Shown: piece after piece, positions 35,017 through 42,572 of the stretch
How the letters are laid out: every line of letters starts with the position of its first letter
Numbering within the stretch: the stretch's first letter is position 1
Assembly: GCF_051433165.1 (NCBI RefSeq)
Contig: NZ_JBHMFS010000003.1
Coordinates: 124,001 to 188,000 of the forward strand
Source of the DNA: Falsiroseomonas sp051433165
Lineage (GTDB): Bacteria; Pseudomonadota; Alphaproteobacteria; Acetobacterales; Acetobacteraceae
Reading direction: 5' to 3'
Length of the DNA: 64,000 nt
Position numbers and translations under genes: made by a program
Notes under the pieces: model-generated
Seen by the model: only the letters and a program-made list of their open reading frames with translations
Told to the model about the DNA's origin: nothing
Database searches by the model: none

Positions 35017-36290
35017 GCGAGGCAGGGCTCCGGCCGCATGTGGTCGTGATCGGCGCCGGGATCATCGGCGCCGCAACCGCGATCGGCGCGCTGCGCGAAG
35101 GCTACCGGGTGACCATACTGGAGCCGGGCGAGCCGGGTGGCGAACAGGCGGCGAGCTACGGCAATGGCTGCTGGCTCAGCCCCATGTCGGTGATCCCGCC
35201 CGCCAGCCCCGGTCTGTGGAAGAAGGTGCCGAAATTCCTGGCGGACCCGCTGGGGCCGCTGGCGATCCGCTGGACCTACCTGCCGCGCGTGCTGCCCTGG
35301 TTGGCGCGCTACCTCTGGGCCGGCTGGACGGAGGCGAAGGTGCTCCGCGCCGCGCAGGCACTGCGCCCGCTGCTGGTGGGCAGCCCGGCGCTGCACAAGG
35401 AATTGGCGGACCAGGCCGGCGTCGGCCACCTGATCGAGCGCCGCGGCCTCATCTACATCTATGAGAATCGCGCCCAGTTCGAATCCGAGGCGATGGCCTG
35501 GCGCATCCGCAAGCAGGTCGGCATCGAATGGCTGGAACTGGATGCGGATGAGATGCGCCAGCGCGAGCCGGACCTCGACCGCCGCTACACCTTCGGTGCG
35601 CTGGTCGAAGAAGGTGGGCATTGCCGCGACCCTGGCGCCTATGTCGCCGCCCTGGTGGCACAGGCCTGTGCGGAGGGTGCGGTGCTGCGGCGTGACGCGG
35701 CCACCGGCTTCCGGGTCGAGCAGGGGCGGCTCAAGGCCGTGGTGACGCAAGGCGGGGAGGTCGCTTGCGACCGCGCGGTGATTGCCGCCGGCGCCCATTC
35801 CCGCAAGCTGGCGGCCTCGGTCGGATCTGACGTGCCGCTGGAGACGGAGCGGGGCTACCACGCGATGGTGGCGGATGCCGAGGCCGGGCCGCGCACGCCG
35901 ATGATGCCCTATGACGGCAAGATGTCCGTCACCTGGACGGATCGCGGCCTGCGCTGCGCCGGGCAGGTGGAAATTGCCGGGCTCGACGCCGCGCCCAACT
36001 GGAAGCGGGCGGAGATTCTGCGCGACCATCTGCTGCGCAGCTTCCCCGGCCTGCCGCGGGACCTGCCGGCTGGACGGGTGAAGATGTGGATGGGGCACCG
36101 GCCCTCGATGCCGGATGGCTTGCCCTGCCTCGGCCCGGCCGCTGCAACGCCGGATGTGTTGCTGGCCTTCGGTCATGGACACACCGGCCTGGTGGCGGCG
36201 CCGCGCACGGCGACCGCGATTGTGGACCTGCTGGCTGGCCGCAAACCGGCCCTGCCGATGGAATCATTCAGCCCGGCACGATTCGCATGA
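35013..36290 (+). CDS. FAD-dependent amine/D-amino-acid oxidoreductase (DadA-like)
   Basis: The 425-residue DAO-family flavoprotein has the dinucleotide motif VVVIGAGIIGAATAIGAL near residues 10-27, the FAD segment GEQAASYGNGCWLSP and the C-terminal LLAFGHGHTGLVAAPRTA. Members such as DadA oxidise D-amino acids, passing electrons to the respiratory chain. The TTG start overlaps the stop of the HpxZ-like gene. It is the last gene of the plus-strand block. With the peptide-type receptors upstream, a modified or D-amino acid substrate is conceivable. Confidence 0.88.
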   Translation: MSEAGLRPHVVVIGAGIIGAATAIGALREGYRVTILEPGEPGGEQAASYGNGCWLSPMSVIPPASPGLWKKVPKFLADPLGPLAIRWTYLPRVLPWLARYLWAGWTEAKVLRAAQALRPLLVGSPALHKELADQAGVGHLIERRGLIYIYENRAQFESEAMAWRIRKQVGIEWLELDADEMRQREPDLDRRYTFGALVEEGGHCRDPGAYVAALVAQACAEGAVLRRDAATGFRVEQGRLKAVVTQGGEVACDRAVIAAGAHSRKLAASVGSDVPLETERGYHAMVADAEAGPRTPMMPYDGKMSVTWTDRGLRCAGQVEIAGLDAAPNWKRAEILRDHLLRSFPGLPRDLPAGRVKMWMGHRPSMPDGLPCLGPAAATPDVLLAFGHGHTGLVAAPRTATAIVDLLAGRKPALPMESFSPARFA

Positions 36291-36299
36291 CCCTGGATG

Positions 36300-36338
36300 G
36301 CGCAAGAAGGCTCCGTCGCTAGGAATCCTTGCGCTTTT
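36300..36338 (+). terminator. Likely intrinsic terminator closing the 15.9-36.3 kb block
   Basis: GCGCAAG (36300-36306) and CTTGCGC (36328-36334) form a 7-bp stem with a 21-base loop, followed directly by TTTT. The loop is long, so efficiency is uncertain. It lies 10 bases after the DadA-like stop and would overlap a TTG start at 36329, which argues against that start for the cold-shock gene. Confidence 0.5.
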
Positions 36339-36360
36339 CGCTGGTTTTTCTTGCTACCGG

Positions 36361-36374
36361 GTGCAATCTTGCAC
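36361..36374. promoter_or_regulatory. Palindrome in the leader of the cold-shock gene
   Basis: GTGCAATCTTGCAC is an inverted repeat with 6-bp arms and a 2-base centre. It lies in the region between the preceding terminator-like hairpin and the cold-shock coding region. It could be an operator or a short mRNA hairpin; no protein can be named. Confidence 0.3.
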
Positions 36375-36430
36375 TGTGGCGGCCCTGCATCGTGTCGGGT
36401 CGTGTCCACAAGTACGGATTGCATAAGAAC

Positions 36431-37213
36431 GTGTTTCCCGACAACGAGCAGGGCGGCGCCGGGTCCGTCGAAGCCGAAGTGAAGTGGTACAACGCCCGCA
36501 AGGGCTTCGGCTTCGTCCTGGGACCGGATGGACAGGACGTCTTCTTCCATGCCTCGGCCTTAACCGAGGCGGGCATCGAACCGCCGGACACCGGCGACAA
36601 GTTGAATTGCGAGATCGGGGCGGACCGACAGGGCCGGCGCCTGGTCACGCGGATTCACTCGGTCATCAAGGGTCCGGGCGGCGGCGACAGGGCCGCACGT
36701 CCGGGTGGGTTCGGGGATCGTCCGCCGCGTCGGGATTTCGGAGGCGCGCCGGGTGGCTTCGGTGATCGTCCGCCGCGCCGCGACTTCGGTGGCGCCCCCG
36801 GCGGCTTCGGAGACCGGCCGCCGCGCCGGGACTTTGGTGCCGGTGCCGGTGGTGGCGGCTTCGGCGATCGTCCGCCGCGCCGGGACTTCGGTGGTGGTGC
36901 ACCGGGTGGCTTCGGCGCCGGTGGCGGTGGCTTCGGCGCGCCGCGTGGCAATTTCGGCGACCGTCCGCCGCCGCGCCGCGACAGCGGCCGGGACGAGGGC
37001 GGCCCGACCTATGCCGTGCAGGGCACGGTGAAGTGGTTCGACCAGGTGCGCGGCTTCGGCTTCGTGACCCCGGAAGATGGCGGGCAGGACGTGTTCCTGC
37101 ATTCCTCCGTCCTGCAGCGCGCCGGCCGGGCCGATGTGCAGCAGGGTGAGAAGGTGGCGCTGGATGTGCGGGACGGCCAGCGCGGCCGTCAGGCCGTCAA
37201 CATGAAGGAATAG
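36431..37213 (+). CDS. Double cold-shock-domain protein with Gly/Arg-rich repeat linker
   Basis: The protein of about 260 residues has two cold-shock domains: an N-terminal one (EVKWYNARKGFGFVLG, DVFFHASAL) and a C-terminal one (GTVKWFDQVRGFGFVTP, DVFLHSSVL). Both keep the KGFGF/RGFGF and DVFFH/DVFLH RNA-binding motifs. The linker of about 100 residues is built from a 16-residue repeat (GFGDRPPRRDFGGAPG). The start is uncertain. GTG at 36431 is chosen conservatively; GTG 36392, TTG 36419 and TTG 36329 are in frame. The TTG at 36329 would create a fortuitous signal-like stretch and overlaps a terminator-like hairpin. It probably acts as an RNA chaperone. Confidence 0.88.
   Translation: MFPDNEQGGAGSVEAEVKWYNARKGFGFVLGPDGQDVFFHASALTEAGIEPPDTGDKLNCEIGADRQGRRLVTRIHSVIKGPGGGDRAARPGGFGDRPPRRDFGGAPGGFGDRPPRRDFGGAPGGFGDRPPRRDFGAGAGGGGFGDRPPRRDFGGGAPGGFGAGGGGFGAPRGNFGDRPPPRRDSGRDEGGPTYAVQGTVKWFDQVRGFGFVTPEDGGQDVFLHSSVLQRAGRADVQQGEKVALDVRDGQRGRQAVNMKE
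36701..36975 (+). repeat. 48-bp tandem repeats in the cold-shock linker
   Basis: Four imperfect in-frame copies encode FGDRPPRRDFGG units. The first three are spaced 48 bases apart and the fourth is spaced by extra glycine codons; a degenerate FGDRPPPRRD copy follows. Synonymous differences between copies show that they have aged, while the protein repeat is kept. Confidence 0.8.
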
Positions 37214-37242
37214 CCCAGCCCTTATCGGCTTGGCTCGGAAAG

Positions 37243-37273
37243 CCCCCGACGCGAAAGTGTCGGGGGTTTTTTT
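37243..37273 (+). terminator. Intrinsic terminator of the cold-shock gene
   Basis: A perfect 8-bp stem (CCCCCGAC / GTCGGGGG) with an 8-base loop is followed by seven T residues. It lies 30 bases after the stop codon. This is the clearest intrinsic terminator in the window. Confidence 0.93.
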
Positions 37274-37438
37274 GTGAAATTAACCAAAAACCGTCCATTA
37301 CGGCGAGTGTCAGGCTGCAATTTAACTTTCTGTTGAGGATCCGGGGCCGAGTGTAAGGACATCGCGACGCTTCGCTCGTCGCGTGGAAATCGCCATACGG
37401 GAAGATCCCGGAGGAAACGCGATGTCGAGCGCTCATCC
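37274..37438. other. AT-richer intergenic region with hairpin and strong ribosome-binding site
   Basis: This region contains an AT-richer stretch (37274-37340), a 7-bp hairpin (CGCGACG 37363-37369 / CGTCGCG 37377-37383) and a strong GGAGGAA (about 37410-37416) placed for an ATG at 37422. That ATG opens only a 57-codon frame, which differs from the frame of the next likely gene. Confidence 0.4.
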
Positions 37439-37825
37439 ATGTCATCGCCCATGGCCGCCTACGCGGCTCCGCCGGGGGAGGCCGGGCTATTCTACGATCC
37501 GGTTTTACGCCTGGGCATTTCCTGGCTCGATGCGCCAGCCCGCGGCGACCCGCCCAGCGATGCGGCGCGCGCCGCGAGCCTGGCCGAAGCCGTAGCCGGC
37601 ATCGTCGCCATCGCCGCCGCCCGTGCGCGTACCCCTGCCGAGCACCTGGCCCTGCGGCGCGCGGTGGACCGCGCGCTGGGGCTGCCGGACCGGATAAGCG
37701 GGGACCTGCAGGCGCCAGACCCGCGTGAGGGCGGGCTGGATGACCCGCCCTCGATCTGCGACGCCCAGACGGGGCGGGAGGCGGATCGGCTCGGTGCGCT
37801 GATGCGGCGGCAGGCGGTCGGCTGA
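37439..37825 (+). CDS. Unknown small protein
   Basis: The 128-residue product is not recognised. It is alanine- and arginine-rich, with a helical middle (about residues 40-85) and no signal peptide or membrane segment. Codon third positions are strongly G/C like neighbouring genes, which supports coding. Start choice is unclear: ATG 37439 and ATG 37451 both lack a good ribosome-binding site, while the strong one upstream serves ATG 37422 in another frame. It converges on the racemase-like gene, with 9 bases between them. Confidence 0.5.
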   Translation: MSSPMAAYAAPPGEAGLFYDPVLRLGISWLDAPARGDPPSDAARAASLAEAVAGIVAIAAARARTPAEHLALRRAVDRALGLPDRISGDLQAPDPREGGLDDPPSICDAQTGREADRLGALMRRQAVG

Positions 37826-37834
37826 ACCGTCTGG

Positions 37835-38575
37835 TCAGCCGAAGCGTGCAGGCCGCAGCCCGCCATGCAGCCAGTTGACCAGGGTGTAGATGTCATAGAC
37901 CGGCAGTCCGAGCTCCGCCTGCAATGCAGCGGCGTAGGGCGGCATATTGGTGCATTCCAACACGATTGCCCCGACCTCGGGATGCCGTGCCACCAGGGCG
38001 CGCCCGGCATCCAGAATATCCTGCTCGGCCAGCGCCACATCCATGTCCGACGCCTCGGACTGGATCAGCACGCGAAAGAACTCCCGCCCGCCTTCCGTCC
38101 CCTGCACGGGAATGTCCAGCGGCACATTCGCAGCGCGCAGATGCGCGGGTGTCAGCGAACTGCTGTTGACGGTCACCACCCCGACCCGCTTGCCTGGCGG
38201 CAGCATCGCCTGCACCCAGGGCACCTGCATGAGGGATGAGGTCGCGACCGGCACTTGCACCGCCGCCGCAAGCTCCGCCTGGAACAGGCTCAGGAAGCCG
38301 CAATTGGTGGTGATGGCCTCCGCCCCCAGACCCACCAGGTCCCGCGCAGCTTCGATGAAGTCCGGCAGCAGGCCCCGCGCGCCCTGAAGCACCACCTTCT
38401 CCGGCGTTGCACCGCGCACCACGCGGAACAGCACCGGGAAGGGCCAGGTGGTGCCGTTGCCCATGTCGCCCGGAATGCGCGGGAATCGCGCCTCCAGCAT
38501 CAGGATGCCGAGCGGCGCGCCGTAGATGGATTTACCGCCACGGGCGATACGGGGAGCAGGGGAGGGGCTGGACAT
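37835..38575 (-). CDS. Asp/Glu/hydantoin racemase family protein
   Basis: The 246-residue protein has the two-cysteine active site of the racemase family: Cys92 in ITTNCGFLSLFQ and Cys208 in IVLECTNMPPYA. Members racemise aspartate, glutamate or hydantoins, or act as maleate isomerase or arylmalonate decarboxylase. The substrate is not clear. The ATG at 38575 is preferred over a TTG at 38581. It is monocistronic, between convergent and divergent plus-strand genes. A hydantoin role would fit the cyclic amidohydrolase and HyuA/HyuB genes elsewhere in the window. Confidence 0.85.
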   Translation of the reverse strand: MSSPSPAPRIARGGKSIYGAPLGILMLEARFPRIPGDMGNGTTWPFPVLFRVVRGATPEKVVLQGARGLLPDFIEAARDLVGLGAEAITTNCGFLSLFQAELAAAVQVPVATSSLMQVPWVQAMLPPGKRVGVVTVNSSSLTPAHLRAANVPLDIPVQGTEGGREFFRVLIQSEASDMDVALAEQDILDAGRALVARHPEVGAIVLECTNMPPYAAALQAELGLPVYDIYTLVNWLHGGLRPARFG

Positions 38576-38685
38576 GGCCAAAGCCTAGCCCGTTGACGCT
38601 TTCTGTCCAGCCGGGCGTGGCAAGGGGTTGCACCGAAGGCGCCAGGGCGGTTCTTCTACGCGTGAACAGGCTGAGGACTGCCAAA

Positions 38686-39681
38686 ATGAAATTCCGACAT
38701 CGCCTTCTGCTGCCGCTGCTCGCCGCGCTGGGCGCCGCGGCGCCGGGCCTAGCGCAGGCGCAGGATGCCTGGCCGTCGCGGCCGATCGAATTCCTCGGTG
38801 GCTTCCCCAACGGCTCCGGCGTGGACATCTACGCTCGCCGCATCGCGGAGCCGTTGTCCCAGGCGCTGGGCGTGCCGGTCGTGGTCAACAACCGCGTCGG
38901 TGCCGGCGGCAACATCGCCTCCAACCACGTGGCCAAGGCGCGGCCGGATGGCTACCTGATCCTGTTCGGCACCGCCGGCACGCATGCGATCAACGCCACG
39001 TTGTATCGCCGCCTGCCCTTCGACCCGATGCGCGACGTGACCCATATCGCGCATCTGGGCGACGTGCCGAATGTTCTGATCACCAGCATGCAGCACCGGC
39101 CGCAATACACCGACTGCGCGGCGCTGATGGCAGATGCCAAGGCGCGGCCCGGCGCGCTGAACTACGCCAGCACCGGCAATGGCGCCTCCACACACCTGGC
39201 GGGCGCCGTCTTCGCCTCGACGGCGGGGATCGACATGCTGCACATCCCCTTCCCCGGCCAGGGGCCTGCCATGGCCTCCCTGCTCGGCGGGCAGACCGAC
39301 CTGTTCTTCAACCAGGCCGGCCCCTCGGTGGGCATGATTCGCCAGGGTGCCGTGCGCGGGCTGGGCGTCACCACCCCGCAGCGCCTGGCCGCGCTGCCGG
39401 ACGTGCCGACCATCGCCGAGGCGTGCAACCTGCCGGGCTTCGAGAGCACCACCTGGTACGGCGTCTTCGGCCCTCCCGGCCTGCCGGCGCCGATCCAGCA
39501 GCGCCTGAACATGGAAATCCGCAAGATCATCGAGGCGCCGGAATTCCGTGACTGGCTGGTGAACAGCCAGGGCATCGCGCCCTCCACCGTGCGCACGCCA
39601 GAAGCGTTCCGCCAGGTGCATGAGCAGGACATCGCCCGCTGGGGCCAGATCGTCCGCGCCGCCGGCGCCCAGGTGGACTGA
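38686..39681 (+). CDS. Orphan tripartite tricarboxylate transporter binding protein (TctC/Bug family)
   Basis: The 331-residue periplasmic receptor has a signal peptide ending GLAQAQD near residue 27. Bug-family motifs are WPSRPIEFLGGFPNGSGVD, VVNNRVGAGGNIASNHVAKA and DVPTIAEA. These proteins bind carboxylates or aromatic acids. No TctA/TctB permease genes are adjacent, as is usual for the expanded Bug families. A palindromic terminator follows the stop codon. Confidence 0.93.
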   Translation: MKFRHRLLLPLLAALGAAAPGLAQAQDAWPSRPIEFLGGFPNGSGVDIYARRIAEPLSQALGVPVVVNNRVGAGGNIASNHVAKARPDGYLILFGTAGTHAINATLYRRLPFDPMRDVTHIAHLGDVPNVLITSMQHRPQYTDCAALMADAKARPGALNYASTGNGASTHLAGAVFASTAGIDMLHIPFPGQGPAMASLLGGQTDLFFNQAGPSVGMIRQGAVRGLGVTTPQRLAALPDVPTIAEACNLPGFESTTWYGVFGPPGLPAPIQQRLNMEIRKIIEAPEFRDWLVNSQGIAPSTVRTPEAFRQVHEQDIARWGQIVRAAGAQVD

Positions 39682-39692
39682 CAGACGGGAAG

Positions 39693-39714
39693 GGGGGGCG
39701 CCATGGCGCCCCCC
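39693..39714. terminator. Palindromic terminator between convergent genes
   Basis: A perfect 22-bp palindrome (GGGGGGCGCCATGGCGCCCCCC) lies between the stops of the TctC-like and RTX genes. ATTTTC follows on the plus strand, so it is a reasonable intrinsic terminator for the rightward transcript and may also stop leftward RNA. Confidence 0.75.
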
Positions 39715-39718
39715 ATTT

Positions 39719-42466
39719 TCAAGCGAGGATGAAGTCGGCCGCCGTCAGCGCATGCAGGCCGAGGACGACGAAGGCCAGTTCCGCCACCACATCGGCATCG
39801 TCACTGTCGAACCAGACGATGGTGTTGCCCTGCGCCTGTGTGATTCGCACCGCAGCCACGCCGGGCGTGAAAGCGCCTTGGCCCAGAAAGGCGATGGGCT
39901 GGCTGGACAGGGCCGAGAGATCGAGCAGATCTTCCCCGACGACGAAGCCGTTGATGCGATCTCGCTGCGTAAGGCTGCTCTCCGCCGTGGCGGTCCAGCG
40001 GAAGACATCCGCGCCGGCCCCGCCGAGCAGGACATCAGCATCGAGACCGCCGATCAGGGTGTTGTCGCCATCGCCACCGATCAGGATATCGCGGGTGTCG
40101 CTGCCGAGCAGCAGGTCGTTCCCTGCTTCGCCGCGCAGCGTATCCATCAAGCCATTGCCGGCGATCAGCGTATCGTTGCCGGCGCCGCCAAACAGATGGT
40201 TGTTTCCGCTGCCGCCCTCCAGCCGGTCATCGCCATCCCCGCCATACAGGCGATCATCGCCGGCACCACCCGACAGCACATCGTCACCCGCGCCGCCGGT
40301 CAATGCATCGTGGCCCTCGCCCCCCAACAGCGTATCGGCGCCGTTGCCGCCGCTCAGCAGGTCGTCGCCCCTTCCGCCATCCAGCAGGTCGTCGCCGTCA
40401 TTCCCCACCAGCCGGTCCGCGCCGCTGCCGCCCCACAGGCTGTCATTCCCCAGGCCGCCGTACAGCGAATCCTGCCCCGTGCCGCCTGAGAGCCAGTCAT
40501 CGCCATCGAGGCCCACCAGCGTATCCGCACCGCCTGCGCCCTCCAGCGTATCAGCGCCGGCACGGCCACGCAGCAGTTCCGCCACGGGGGGGCGTGGCTG
40601 GTCCTGCACGACCAGCGGCGTGATGTCCTCCGCGTTGAAGCGAGAGCCGTAGACGATGATGGTCCCGGCCTCCGCCATCTCCGCCAGTTCATCGGCGGCC
40701 AGGGTCAGCACCACCGAGGCTTCCGACTGACTGGGTGCGAAGGAGACGGTGCCCAGGAAACCCGTGCCCGGCACGAAATCCTCATAGCTGAGGCTGCCCG
40801 TGGTTGGTGTGGGCGCCAAGGGGGCGAAGCTCCACCCCAGGCTCACTGCCTCCGAAAGGTCGACGCCGCTGCGGATGAAGCGATAGACGACCGTGGTGTC
40901 TTCGGTGCCCTCCACCACGGGTGTGATGTCGGGGCGGACCGTGAGGAGGCCGTTGGAATCGACGATCGTGCCAGTGGCCACACCACGCGACAAATCCGTG
41001 CCAACCGGATTTGACAATGTGACCGTCAGCGTCTCATCCGGCTCCACCACGCCATCCGAGGCGATGAGCACGCGAATGGTCTTGCTCAACTCCCCGATCC
41101 CGAACTCCAGCCTGCCGCTGGTGGCTGTGAAGTCCTCGCCCGCGGTCGCGCTGTTGCCCGTCACCGCAAAATCGACGCTGCCGGCCGCGCCTGCATCGCC
41201 GCGGGTGACGGTGAAGATCATCTCGCCGGCCGATTCCCTGGCCGTGGCGTCGATCATGCGGAAGCCGTTGCGGGAGGGCGTGTCGTCATCGGTGATGGTG
41301 ACCACGACGCTGTTCGTCAACAGGATGCTGCCGCCCGGATTGAGGAAGCTGACCGGGTCGCTGGAAAGCTCCAGGCGAAAGGTTTCGCCCGTGAAGCCGA
41401 AGAAGGGCAGGATCTCGGCGATCGCGTCCCGGACGACCGGGATGAAGATGGTCTTCTGCGTTTCCCCAGGCGCGAAGGTGATGCTGCCGCTGGTCTCCAG
41501 TAGGTCGGCCTCGACATTGGCAAAGCCCATGCCGGTATTCTGGTTCACCGCCTGCCAGGTGACGGTGACGCTGTGCGGCACGCCGGCCACCAGGCGGATC
41601 GGCACGGCGGCGAAGGTGGCGCCGGGGCCGGTGCCTTCCACCACCGTCGCATCCTCTGCGCTGATCTCCGCGGTGACCCAGCCCTGGCGGTAGGCGTAGT
41701 GCCAGACACCGGGCTGGCCGATGATGTTGCCAGTGGTGACCAGGTCAGCGGCGGAAGCCGGGTCCGTGGCCGCCGCCAGGCTCGGCGGCAATTCGGTGAT
41801 GACCACCTCGCCGTCGCGAAAGGTGTTGAAATCCGTCATCACCGCGCGGCCGGCGCTGGTGGCGATGAGCGTGTTGTCGAGGAAGCTGAAGGAGGGCCAC
41901 TCCAGCGTTTCGTAACGGAAGGTCACGTCGAAATCGATCGAGGTGGCGCCGGCATTTGTGGCCGGGCGAAGCTCCAGCTGGAAGGCGTTGCGGCCCGCGG
42001 CATTGTCGATCTCTCGCCCGCCACCGGATTGCGGTTGCACGTCGTCCCAGGTGACGGTGACGGTGCCGGTGGCCGCGTCCAGATCGTACCAGACCCGGTT
42101 GGCGCCGGTGGAGGTGCCGCCCTCGCTGGCGGGCAGTGGAGCAATGCCCGTGTCCAACGGGCTCCAGAATGGCGCCAGGATCGGTGCGATGGTGTCACCG
42201 AAGGAGGCATCGAGCACGCCGGCGCCAGGACCATCGAAGGGAATGCCCGGAAGCTGCGCCCGCTCTCCATCGGCGGGGCGGAACTGAATGAAGCCGTCCC
42301 GGTTCACCCAGAGCGACTGGTAGAAATTGCCGAGGAATTTCAGCCCCGCGCTGCCGTTGTAGAAGCCGGAGATATCGATCGGCACGAGGCTCCAGCGGTC
42401 ATCGGGCGCCAGCGCATTCTCGCCGAACCCTGCAGGACCGCCGAGGCCGTTAGTCAGGACTGCCAT
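39719..42466 (-). CDS. RTX protein: nidogen-like, Calx-beta and RTX repeat domains
   Basis: The 915-residue acidic protein has no N-terminal signal peptide. It has a nidogen-like domain (about residues 15-200; LGNFYQSLWVNRDGFIQF, APFWSPLDT, VTVTWDDVQ) and two Calx-beta-like repeats (about 265-395 and 400-510, ending VTITDDDT and GTIVDSNG). About 21 RTX nonapeptides follow, and the C-terminal DRINGFVVGEDLLDLS region ends ADFILA, typical of type I secretion signals. The TTG at 42511 is an alternative start; ATG 42466 is preferred. It is likely a secreted calcium-binding adhesin or matrix protein, exported by the system at 10.6-13.8 kb. Confidence 0.9.
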   Translation of the reverse strand: MAVLTNGLGGPAGFGENALAPDDRWSLVPIDISGFYNGSAGLKFLGNFYQSLWVNRDGFIQFRPADGERAQLPGIPFDGPGAGVLDASFGDTIAPILAPFWSPLDTGIAPLPASEGGTSTGANRVWYDLDAATGTVTVTWDDVQPQSGGGREIDNAAGRNAFQLELRPATNAGATSIDFDVTFRYETLEWPSFSFLDNTLIATSAGRAVMTDFNTFRDGEVVITELPPSLAAATDPASAADLVTTGNIIGQPGVWHYAYRQGWVTAEISAEDATVVEGTGPGATFAAVPIRLVAGVPHSVTVTWQAVNQNTGMGFANVEADLLETSGSITFAPGETQKTIFIPVVRDAIAEILPFFGFTGETFRLELSSDPVSFLNPGGSILLTNSVVVTITDDDTPSRNGFRMIDATARESAGEMIFTVTRGDAGAAGSVDFAVTGNSATAGEDFTATSGRLEFGIGELSKTIRVLIASDGVVEPDETLTVTLSNPVGTDLSRGVATGTIVDSNGLLTVRPDITPVVEGTEDTTVVYRFIRSGVDLSEAVSLGWSFAPLAPTPTTGSLSYEDFVPGTGFLGTVSFAPSQSEASVVLTLAADELAEMAEAGTIIVYGSRFNAEDITPLVVQDQPRPPVAELLRGRAGADTLEGAGGADTLVGLDGDDWLSGGTGQDSLYGGLGNDSLWGGSGADRLVGNDGDDLLDGGRGDDLLSGGNGADTLLGGEGHDALTGGAGDDVLSGGAGDDRLYGGDGDDRLEGGSGNNHLFGGAGNDTLIAGNGLMDTLRGEAGNDLLLGSDTRDILIGGDGDNTLIGGLDADVLLGGAGADVFRWTATAESSLTQRDRINGFVVGEDLLDLSALSSQPIAFLGQGAFTPGVAAVRITQAQGNTIVWFDSDDADVVAELAFVVLGLHALTAADFILA
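40008..40583 (-). repeat. RTX nonapeptide repeat array
   Basis: About 21 consecutive units of the GGxGxDxLx type (for example GGAGDDVLS, GGDGDDRLE) form a calcium-binding parallel beta-roll. One unit (AGNGLMDTLR) is ten residues long and a few are degenerate (GSDTRDILI). Confidence 0.92.
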
Positions 42467-42572
42467 TCCAGTATCCGATTCCTTACGATCAGACACAGAA
42501 TGGCGCAGCAATGCGCCGCGTCAACGGCCCCCCTGGTTTCAGCCCATTTCGCGGTGCTGCAGGTCTCCGGGC

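Noticed and set aside
36329..36430. A lipoprotein-like signal (LVFLATGC) at the start of the cold-shock frame
   Set aside because: It appears only if TTG 36329 is used. That codon overlaps a terminator-like hairpin, and export would make no sense for an RNA-binding cold-shock protein.
39620..40489. Plus-strand frame of 289 codons opposite the RTX repeats
   Set aside because: Its apparent repeats (QQVVAxxxxQ-like) are the antisense reading of the RTX nonapeptide repeats.
40008..40583. Possible CRISPR-like regular repeats
   Set aside because: The periodicity is 27 bases, in frame and encodes RTX nonapeptides. There are no identical repeats separated by unique spacers.
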